From: Paragyromitra xinjiangensis
Taxonomy: Eukaryota; Ascomycota; Pezizomycetes; Pezizales; Discinaceae
Direction: 5' to 3'
NCBI GenBank assembly: GCA_038503065.1
Contig: JBCAMK010000001.1
Coordinates: 1,922,001-1,986,000, forward strand
Length of the DNA stretch: 64,000 nt
Made by a program: the position numbers and the translations under genes. The notes under the pieces were generated by a model. That model saw only the letters and a list, made by a program, of their open reading frames with translations, was not told where the DNA came from and did not search any database. Position 1 is the first letter of the stretch; each line of letters starts with the position of its first letter. Positions 57,057 to 64,000 of this stretch are shown here, in pieces.

Positions 57057-57578
57057 GCCTTCAGTCTGACGTTTTAGTTCAGATCGCCAAACCGGTTCCT
57101 ACATGTATGTATGACGTCTGGTGCCTGTTGGATAAGCGAGGAGGCCTCAGCCTTATTCTAGAGCCTCATAAAAGAGCCGCAGCAAGAAAGTTCCTTAGTT
57201 AATTCTGGGATCGATGTTAAACTGAAGGAACAGTACATTCATGGGTATTAAAGGATGAGCTTCAGAAACTTGTAGGATCTTTAGAACCCCCAAACTTCTA
57301 TATAGAGGGAATGATGGAACCACGCGTATTACGTATTACTTCAATGCCATGATAGTAACCTTTTCATCTAACTTTGGTTTTCCCAGTAAGTAACTATGCC
57401 CGGTGATTGTTATTTATGGAAGGAGAAAGTACATGTGGTAATGATGAGACTGCACTGTTGTATAGATCTACATGTATCTTATCTTCAGAAAGCTGTACGA
57501 AACACGGATCCTTTGGTATTGTGATAAGGCCTAGTACCTACGAAAGGGAAAAAGGAACCAAGAGGGAACAAAATAAGA

Positions 57579-57641
57579 AGCCCTCGAACCTGCAACCTTG
57601 AGATTAAGAGTCTCACGCTCTACCGATTGAGCTAGCGAGGC
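57579..57641 (-). pseudogene. tRNA-Lys (CTT) pseudogene with T-stem deletion
   Basis: Positions 1 to the start of the T loop match the two intact tRNA-Lys genes except one G-to-A change in the T stem. Then ten bases (CCCCCGCGTG in the intact gene, between TTCGA and GGGCTT) are missing, so the 3' T stem and half of the acceptor stem are lost. The D arm and anticodon arm are intact, as are the A and most of the B box. It cannot fold into a normal tRNA. Confidence 0.92.
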
Positions 57642-58645
57642 TTGTGGTCGGCCCGTCTCTAACCTTCTATAAACAATTTTAGAAGCTTGAAATAGAAGTG
57701 TAAGCTAGGTTTTTATGAGATCTAGAAGATTCTCCTTCTCTATCCTAAGTAGCTATGTTTTGCCGATGGTTTGTCAACCTTGCCCCCAGTGCTCCAGGGA
57801 TTGTTTAGGGTACTAATTTTTTGGGAATCCTGAAATATGGAGAATTCGATATGAGGTTTGCTGAAGATTTTGTACTAAGTTTGACATGGAGATCCACTCG
57901 CCTTAGTAGCCTCATGCATGCTCTAAGATTGAAACCTCTTGTTCGTACCATTTGACTTTTATTATAAACCTTGCTAACTATGCAGGGGTAGCCCAGATTC
58001 TACCTAATAGAATGGTGCTACCCGCTAGTATATTCATTGAAGGGTGGTTTACTTGTTAAACGACCCTTCCAGAATTATCTACGTATACATGTGTTCATAT
58101 TAATGTCTACCGTCCTTTTGTAACTTAACCCATTCTCTTCCTTTAATATTTCTCTTGGCCCAGCAGAAACACATACAAGCTAGTTGAGCCTACGAGGCCT
58201 GCACCTGATGGGATGAATGGAGCATAAGGATGTCCGTGGAAACTTCGTGGATCCGGATCATATAACTCTCACTCGGTTATAATTTTCACTGCGAAGCTTA
58301 ACCATATAGAAACTAGCGGATTTGTGACCACTAAAACCAATACCAGGAGAGAAACTAGAACTTAATGAAATTAGATCATTGAATGGGAAGAAAAAAATAC
58401 TGGGTTCTGGTTTTAGAAAGCTGCGATTACATTACTACTTTTCGACATTGTGGTCTCCACTACCACTACCACTATCGCTACCACTGCCATTACCACTACC
58501 ACTGCTACCTTCCTAACCACTACACACGTCTCCTCTCAATCTCTTATCACGCGACAGCATCGTGCCGGGTTCGGGCTGCAGAAATATTATCATTCCTCAC
58601 GATTTTACCTCAGAATACAACCAAAAAGTAACCGCTCGGCTAAAC
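57642..58645. other. Intergenic with an ACC-ACT tandem tract
   Basis: No supported gene. A 1-kb AT-rich stretch ends in a trinucleotide/hexanucleotide tract of ACCACT-type units at about 58453-58510, which makes three frames appear open there. The end of the region is the leader of the next frame. Confidence 0.5.
58455..58510 (+). repeat. ACCACT microsatellite-like tract
   Basis: Imperfect repeats of ACCACT/ACCACC with interruptions (ATCGCT, GCCATT). Any protein read through it is a run of Thr-Thr or His-Tyr and is not taken as coding. Confidence 0.7.
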
Positions 58646-58933
58646 ATGTGCTCTACTAACCGCAACTGTGAGGATCTCGCTAAAGAATGCATGGCTCCCC
58701 CCAACACCCCTGAGAGCAATGTACACCTCCATCAAGCCGCCCCGGCGACAAGCCCTGCACCAGTTGCCATAATGGATACTTCCGCCTTAGGGTGTCAGGC
58801 TGAAGCATCAGAGAGGGCGTATAAAGGGACGAACCTTATGAGATTTGCTGCTGCCAAAAATAACTTTAAGACCAATCTTATGGCTAAGATTGACGAGAGC
58901 ACTAGAGTGGATGAGTCGAGTGAGTCTCCATGA
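58646..58933 (+). CDS. Hypothetical small protein
   Basis: A 96-codon frame from ATG 58646 (MCSTNRNCEDLAKECMAPP). It is Ala/Pro-rich and then helical (RFAAAKNNFKTNLMAKIDES). A donor GTGAGT lies at about 58920 and an acceptor ATTCAG at about 58978, so a second exon is possible, but the best join leads quickly to a stop. No family recognised. Confidence 0.35.
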   Translation: MCSTNRNCEDLAKECMAPPNTPESNVHLHQAAPATSPAPVAIMDTSALGCQAEASERAYKGTNLMRFAAAKNNFKTNLMAKIDESTRVDESSESP

Positions 58934-59195
58934 AGATTTACTATTTCTCCAATATTAATACAGCATCGCTAATTCAGATGCCCTATAGCAAATTCCAACA
59001 TCGTCACCCTTAAGGTCCCTTCATACAAAGAATCCTTAAGAAATTTGGAGAAGACCCAATGTAGACATTCGCATATTCCTGTGGGGGCTGGAACTTCCGT
59101 TAAAGGTAATAAAATTCCTTACCTTATCAGATATTGACTTGCTAACCCCACTCCAATCAGATACTACATGTAATTACCAGCAAGGCACTGTCCTC

Positions 59196-59498
59196 ATGTC
59201 GAAGAACCGTTATATTGCTTGGCTTCTTGAAGATCCAGATCCTGAACCACCCACCCATCACCAAGGTACGTACCGTTATTTGCGGATTAGTGCCAGTGAT
59301 TTACTGAAAGCTAATAAAAGGATGGTAGTGCTTTTGCCGTCGCGTCTAACGAAGTTTAAGTACTCTGACCTTTACAACACTCGCGACTGCATGTGGGGTT
59401 GTTCTGGCCCACCGCCTGGTACCGGGTGCCCAGTCTGTAACCCAGTTGACTTCGGCCGCCCGTTAGAACCCTTTCACCCACAGTGGGATGGGATCTAA
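59196..59498 (+). CDS. Hypothetical small Cys-containing protein
   Basis: A 101-residue protein from ATG 59196 (MSKNRYIAWLLEDPDPEPPT). The C-terminal half has a compact Cys cluster (CMWGCSGPPPGTGCPVC) and ends FHPQWDGI. An intron-like segment (GTACGT to AAAAG, about 59265-59326) is present, but removing it brings in a stop, so the unspliced frame is preferred. The segment KYSDLYNTRDCMWGC reads like genuine protein. No family recognised. It could be a downstream exon of the gene at 58646. Confidence 0.38.
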   Translation: MSKNRYIAWLLEDPDPEPPTHHQGTYRYLRISASDLLKANKRMVVLLPSRLTKFKYSDLYNTRDCMWGCSGPPPGTGCPVCNPVDFGRPLEPFHPQWDGI

Positions 59499-60018
59499 TA
59501 TGCTTGGTCTGTCAAATATTTGTGGTGGCCCGCCACTATAAATAGAGTTTCTTGCCTACGAGTGCTCAAGCTTGCTTAGCACTTGGTGAAATTTCTCGAG
59601 AGGTGAAAGATCTTGACTTTACATAATTACTTTACCGCAGATTTTAAACGTCGTTTCCTTTTAATTAATTGTTTTTATTATCTGGTTTACGGATCTCAGC
59701 AGTAAATAGGGGGTAATTAAAATAAAAGACCTTGCCACTTCCTAAGAAATCGGTTCTAAGAACCAGGTTGATTGATTGATAATTCTTACATGCATCCGAC
59801 CCTGCTTTGGGCTATGACGGCATTCAAGAATAAGGTAGTACTATGAGTGGATTGGGTCGATATTAAAAGATCGATAATATCATTGAAAGACACTTATAAC
59901 TACAAGGACACCTAGGATTTTCTGAATAAGTTATTTGTTACAAGTTTTTTTACCATTTCCGGTCATCACAAGTTGGCTATCTGTTTCTACTGGTTTTCGA
60001 GCGGCTTTTGGCTGTAGA
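59499..60018. other. Intergenic between convergent genes
   Basis: About 520 bp, AT-rich, with no gene or repeat seen. It should carry the 3' ends of the two flanking convergent genes. Confidence 0.5.
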
Positions 60019-61376
60019 CTACATGCCTAAATGGGAGTTAGCAATACTTCTTCGTACGAGAGAGTTACATCGAAAGGTAAACTGATGGGAGTGCAACATT
60101 TTGTAGTAAATATTGTTTCTCCTATCCTGCAGCTCTGCACGAACATTGGCAAGCATGACTTGTACTTCCTCTACTTCCCACTATTATTTAAATATGAGTC
60201 AGCTAGTTCTACACACTAGGGTTAAGTCTGAACTCAGGCGTGAACTTACACTAAGAACGCGAGTAAAAAGAGCAATTGTGAAACCCTCTTCTCTCGTCGA
60301 TTTATGTTAGTGAAAGGAGGTATGAAAGGAGTAAATATAAACCAAAAAATTTGAAATTGACGAGTAATTCTTTACCAATAGCCTCCAATAGATTCAATAA
60401 GTTATATCTCCCGATATTCTTCATTTTGGGGTCCTTCGCCCACGGACCACATGGAACCTTATACACCCTTTCAGTCACGTTGATAAAACCAGCTTCCTTC
60501 TGCCATTCCGCAAGATTATCGGTGATGGCAAATGGTCTCCCAATTTTTTCGGCAGCTTCATTTCCCAGTCGACACCATTCATGAACTGCAGAGTCTTTTT
60601 TGAGAGGAATAGGTTGACCGTCTGGGTCATCCGTGAAATATTCAACAGTAGTCTCAACTGACTCAAACCATCCACCAGGTTTGAGAGTGTCATACGCTTC
60701 TTTATATAATTTATTCCAGTCGGAGACAGAACCGTGGAGAGCCCGGCCATGGATGAAATCAAATGAGGCTTTGGGATATGTCCATGGCTTGGTGAAGTCA
60801 TCGATTTCGAAGACACAATTCGGTGGCACCCAAGCAGGCTGTATTGGTGAGAGGTCATTCCCCATGACTCGTGCACTAGGGAACTTGTCTGCAATATCAA
60901 TCGCCCAGATTCCTGTTCCTGTTCCAATGTCGAGAATCTTTTGAGGGTTTGGGTCAATGGGAGCTAGATATAGTTCTCCGTCGAGAACAAGGGAATACAC
61001 ATGATGGCTGCAAATTCGACTTAGTTAGCGCCCAAAGACCAAAACCGGGGTAAACTATGGAGTGTATTACAATATGTCAAGCTGTTCGTTTTGCTTCTCG
61101 TCATTAGGGCCCCAATACTGGCCTTCACTGTAGGCATGGTATCTTCTGCCGTTTTCATACTTGTAATGCCTAACTTCGGACTGAAGAGAAGTAGTATCAC
61201 TCGCACTGTTGGGAAGATCTCATTATTTAGCTTCATTAAACTTCATTCCTCTGGGCTACTGGGGAGCTTTGGCAGCCGACTTACGTGCCAGAACCGTATG
61301 AAGATTCTACATCAGTAAATTCATCGGAGTCAACCTCCACCAGTTGGTAAGCATCTGCTGAATTTGGTGTGGTCAT
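60019..61376 (-). CDS. LaeA-type SAM-dependent methyltransferase
   Basis: Five exons: 61376-61285, 61205-61071, 61007-60376, 60287-60250 and 60180-60019. All phases agree, giving 352 residues, the usual length for this fungal family. The acidic N-terminus (MTTPNSADAYQLVEVDSDEF) is followed by the family block YENGRRYHAYSEGQYWGPND. Motif I is intact (ILDIGTGTGIWAIDIA, about residues 100-115). Then come VMGNDLSPIQPAWVPPNC, DFIHGRALHGSVSDW and LKPGGWFESVE. Exons 4 and 5 restore the conserved EGFTIALFTRVLSWEVEEVQ tail and VMLANVRAEL. The unspliced frame would end in a hydrophobic run (FFGLYLLLSYLLSL) that is intron sequence. The donor of intron 2 (GTAATA) is weak. LaeA-like proteins affect secondary metabolism and development; most paralogues have unknown substrates. 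Confidence 0.9.
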
Positions 61377-61512
61377 TTTTTTTCTTTGCTGGATCTTCAC
61401 TGGTTTCCCTCTTCTGTGATTCTGTGATTGTCTCAAAACTGTTGAGTAGGAATTAACGAAGTAGGGCTTCGACGGTGGGAGCAACGGGAGGCTTTATTCT
61501 CTGGGCTCGTGA

Positions 61513-62019
61513 TCAAAGATGTTTTGGTGTGTATGCATTGTAAATTGCGAAACGAGGTGGGGTTCGATGCACTGCAGAACGGCTCCAGGATAGTGTTCCC
61601 AGGCAATTTACCAACTTCCATACTTTGATTTCGGCTATGCTAAATGATGATGAGTAAAGCAAGAACAACCTCGGACCGGGGAAAGTTCGAATGAAGTATC
61701 TACCTGAGTTAAGATCCTCACACACAAGGCTAAGAATACCTTCAGGAAAGGATCCAGCGAATTTTGAACGGCAATCTAACGGGCCTACACGTGTTAGCCA
61801 TTGTTTAGATAGAGGAAGTTGACTTAAGTAAGCTACTCCACGTACCAAAAATTTACTACTATCATGGCCCCAAGTTCGGCACCCCCTGTAGATGCATGGA
61901 TTCTCGACGATGAGCATATATGCATCTAGCCGGCACACATCTGCACGGTTCCGCAGCTTGCGCCATCTCTCCGCATGTGCTCCGCCAAGTCTTGATACTC
62001 GTGGGATAAAAACGATACT
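61513..62019 (-). CDS. Hypothetical protein, partial or multi-exon
   Basis: Starting after an acceptor-like CATTAG at 62020, the minus strand reads SIVFIPRVSRLGGAHAERWR, KLRNRADVCRLDAYMLIVEN and GCRTWGHDSSKFL, then LDCRSKFAGSFPEGILSLVC. This is convincing protein text but with no recognised domain. The frame continues to 61513. A donor GTAGAT at 61703 may end an exon. An ATG at about 61938 is internal, so an upstream exon is probably missing. It lies upstream of the methyltransferase gene on the same strand. Confidence 0.4.
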   Translation of the reverse strand, partial: SIVFIPRVSRLGGAHAERWRKLRNRADVCRLDAYMLIVENPCIYRGCRTWGHDSSKFLVRGVAYLSQLPLSKQWLTRVGPLDCRSKFAGSFPEGILSLVCEDLNSGRYFIRTFPGPRLFLLYSSSFSIAEIKVWKLVNCLGTLSWSRSAVHRTPPRFAIYNAYTPKHL

Positions 62020-62381
62020 CTAATGACTTTGTTGCCTATTTCTGACGAGTTAGCATGATTTGTGGTACTGGCGTATAGCTTTAATGAGCACGGCATCGGC
62101 ACTTAGTCGCTATCGCTCCCATCCTCGTCACACCAACTCAGAACCAGATTTGTCAACGCAGGGGCTTTGGCGTCAGTATAAACGAGGTTGCTTTTTGTTG
62201 AGCTCGCTACAGTTGAGTTGATGAGGGCTGCGATCGTTCGCAGGAAAATCCTCTAGTGATATAAGTAACTAAATATATTGGGCGAGACTAACCGGTCCGT
62301 TTCACCGTAAATCATGGCTAAAATGGCGGGACCGATTGCTCAGACCACGCCCCAAACCGACAGCAGGCAAGGCAGGTGCGG

Positions 62382-62848
62382 TTATTGTCCATGGTCAAAA
62401 GTCTGCGTGTTTTTGAGTTAGCAACCAAATGGAACCCCAAATTGAAAGTCCACCAATTCTGGAGAGAAAAAATCGTAAAAAATGCTAAAAAATACTTCTT
62501 AGCTTATCAATCTAAACTCATACCTTCTAAATGTGATTAGCCTTTCCTAGAGCCATAGAAGGCTGTGGGAAGACCTTGGGGAGGCCTACGCACAGACCGC
62601 AAGAGCTGGAGCTCGGTTGCAACCATACACACCACCTGAATCTGAACTTTTAACTACATATTCCTCCTATCTGTGCCATCCGAGAAGGGCTTTTAGTAAT
62701 TTCAAGAGGGCAACTGGAATCAACAAAGCATGGAGATTTTTTTGCTATTTTTTTCAATTTTTTCCATCTAGAGTTGGTGGACTTTCAATTTAGAGGTTCA
62801 TTCGGTTGCTAACTCAAAAACACGCAGACTTTTGATCATGGACAATAA
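62382..62848. repeat. 467-bp inverted-repeat element with about 113-bp arms
   Basis: Arms about 62382-62494 and 62736-62848 are inverted copies. They share TTATTGTCCATG-TCAAAAG, TCTGCGTGTTTTTGAGTTAG, AAATTGAAAGTCCACCAA and an A-rich inner end, with roughly 15 percent differences. The interior (241 bp) is non-coding. A related end (CATGATCAAAAGTCTGCGTG) recurs at 63883-63902. The structure fits a foldback or Mutator-like non-autonomous element. No clear target duplication is visible. Confidence 0.78.
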
Positions 62849-63293
62849 AGTTGCAAAATAACCCACCCACTGTAGTTGAACGGCCGCAAGCGCATAAGCG
62901 CCAGGTACAAACACACAGCTACTTTCCGTGTTAAAATAATACGGGATGTTGATATATCAATTACCAGAATTCGAACGAAACCACCTCGTATAGGTACCGC
63001 TAAAGCGTGCATGTAGCCACCGCTTTGCTAGTAGGCTAGAATACGGGCGGAATATGATCTTTATTTTACGTACGCTTATCGCAGCCGAGCTGTGGGAATG
63101 ACTTACCATTGTGTAATGGGCTTCGTCATAATATTAGCAACAGCATCTCGATTCGATTTGCGGACTTCATTGGTTCTGAGGGGTGTTTAGTTATGTGTAT
63201 CCAAATTTGCCCTCTGATCCTTTCATTGAGGGTCAATGTTTCTCCTTCTCCACCTTCCTCCTCTTCTTATTCTCATACACCTATATATAGCTA
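62849..63293. other. Intergenic between two repeat elements
   Basis: About 445 bp with no supported gene, ending in a CT-rich stretch. Confidence 0.45.
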
Positions 63294-63475
63294 CAGTCGC
63301 ACCTCGCTATCCCGGGACTCGGTATGTCAAATTCCTTGCTGCTGTACAAAATGCCCTGGCCAAAACATTTTTTCTACTACAAAATAAATTTGCTGTCCCG
63401 GATTCTTTGGGACCGAAACTTGCTATCCTGTATGAGATCTGCTGGGTTCTGGGTGTCCGACATAACGAGGTGCGG
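63294..63475. mobile_element. pogo/Fot1-like MITE (182 bp)
   Basis: The left end CAGTCGCACCTCGCTATCCC and the right end, whose reverse complement begins GCCGCACCTCGTTATGTCGG, share CGCACCTCG-TAT and are flanked by TA. CACCTCG(C/T)TAT ends resemble pogo/Fot1-type terminal repeats. The interior has only short antisense-overlapping frames (AVQNALAKTFF), so it is non-autonomous. Confidence 0.55.
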
Positions 63476-63582
63476 CTAGGTCTATTCCTTCCATACCTCC
63501 AATATCCTAAGGGCTCAGTATTAACTCATTATTCGTAAGTTACGCGTACGGCAAACGAGCTAGTCATGAAATATCTCAACTG

Positions 63583-63963
63583 CTAGCCTTTAGAATAGAG
63601 ACTCACTCTGTGCCAGTAGCCCTGTAGTGCCTGGTAAGTCCCATCACTGGCCCAAGATCCCCGAATACCTTCATCATACTCACAGACATCCTGTTGTCGG
63701 AGCGAAAATAGCCATCTGGTGATACGTTGATTTTCGAAAAACGCTGGATACGTATACTTGCAATTGACTTCCACATGGCGAATCAAGGCTAGATAGATTT
63801 CAGCCCGACAAAAGTCCGAAGTCACATGAAAACTTACTCTGCTTCTTGAAACTTGTGAGGGTACTTGTTTACTATATTGTTCATGATCAAAAGTCTGCGT
63901 GTTCCTAGCGTGGCAACCGTCGTAGCTATCGCCTTTTTTTGCGAAGAAATAAAACCTTGTCAA
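63583..63963 (-). CDS. Hypothetical multi-exon gene fragment at the window edge, overlapped by a repeat end
   Basis: Protein-like minus-strand blocks are separated by plausible introns. ALIRHVEVNCKYTYPAFFEN and RITRWLFSLRQQDV (about 63789-63688) are preceded by acceptor ATCTAG and followed by a GTGAGT donor. GYWHR (about 63625) is followed by another GTGAGT. Upstream, HEQYSKQVPSQVSRSR (about 63880-63840) ends at a GTAAGT donor but lies partly in the repeat end shared with the 62382 element. The gene runs out of the window or is truncated by the repeat. Family unknown. Confidence 0.35.
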   Translation of the reverse strand: MTRFYFFAKKGDSYDGCHARNTQTFDHEQYSKQVPSQVSRSRVSFHVTSDFCRAEIYLALIRHVEVNCKYTYPAFFENQRITRWLFSLRQQDVCEYDEGIRGSWASDGTYQALQGYWHRVSLYSKG

Positions 63964-64000
63964 AACTCAACCAATATTGCAGGGGAAAAATTGAAAAATA

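Noticed and set aside
59265..59326. Intron in the small protein gene at 59196 (GTACGT ... AAAAG)
   Set aside because: Removing it brings an immediate stop, while the unspliced frame stays open.
60302..60375. C-terminal hydrophobic helix of the LaeA-type protein (FFGLYLLLSYLLSL)
   Set aside because: It is translated intron sequence; splicing restores the conserved EGFTIALFTRVL tail.
50801..61376. A secondary-metabolite or CAZyme cluster formed by GH51, Rds1 and the LaeA-type gene
   Set aside because: The genes are widely spaced with no backbone enzyme, transporter or cluster transcription factor between them.
61785..61845. Intron within the hypothetical minus-strand frame at 61513-62019
   Set aside because: Sites look good (GTACGT, GTGTAG), but splicing shifts the frame into a stop; the unspliced reading is open.
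1..64000. CRISPR arrays, bacterial operons, riboswitches, rRNA genes
   Set aside because: Nothing resembling these was seen; gene structure is eukaryotic throughout.

Overview
The window looks like the nuclear genome of a filamentous ascomycete (Pezizomycotina). A leotiomycete-type fungus is my best guess, but the class cannot be fixed from sequence alone. The signs are short introns (about 50-90 nt) with GTRNGT donors and CTAAC/CTAAT branch sites, intron-less tRNA-Lys genes, and typical Pezizomycotina gene families: LAP1 aminopeptidase, Rds1 ferritin-like protein, GH51 arabinofuranosidase, a LaeA-type methyltransferase and a CsbD-like stress protein. Gene density is low. I can support about 15 host protein genes in 64 kb. 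The rest is gene-free sequence, gene relics and transposon debris.

Layout. 1-8.3 kb: no convincing gene, one small inverted-repeat element. 8.4-9.5 kb: a single-pass membrane protein. 12.1 kb: tRNA-Lys. 12.6-15.9 kb: a divergent pair, a kinase-less PLK4/SAK-like polo-box protein (-) and a THO1/SARNP-type SAP protein (+), sharing a 357-bp promoter with two CACGTG boxes and a Reb1-like site. 18.2-18.7 kb: a decayed multi-exon gene. 20.0-20.7 kb: a pRiA4b ORF-3-like protein. 21.5-23.1 kb: an eight-exon secreted M28 leucine aminopeptidase.

24.5-31.8 kb is the most unusual part. Two diverged copies of one multi-ORF unit lie head to tail. Each has a plus-strand coiled-coil ORF and three minus-strand ORFs in the same order, and all are broken or frameshifted. 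I cannot assign the unit to a known element. The second copy carries later insertions: a 494-bp TA-flanked element whose empty site survives in the first copy, a 174-bp hairpin, a dead Tc1/mariner transposase and a MITE with 42-bp arms.

37.2-41.9 kb: a 1561-residue protein, mostly disordered, ending in a degenerate SAM-methyltransferase domain. 45.3-47.3 kb: two unassigned genes. 48.0 kb: a second, identical tRNA-Lys. 49.2-50.3 kb: a small membrane protein and a CsbD-like protein, convergent. 50.8-53.5 kb: an eleven-exon GH51 alpha-L-arabinofuranosidase. 55.1-56.4 kb: Rds1. 57.6 kb: a tRNA-Lys pseudogene with a 10-nt deletion. 60.0-61.4 kb: a five-exon LaeA-type methyltransferase. 62.4-64 kb: an inverted-repeat element with about 113-bp arms, a pogo/Fot1-type MITE and a third repeat end at the window edge.

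The genes do not form one obvious pathway or a secondary-metabolite cluster. The secreted enzymes (LAP1, GH51) fit a plant-associated or saprotrophic life, which is an inference. A palindrome, CTACATGTAG, and its core TACATGTA recur in the intergenic DNA far more often than chance predicts.
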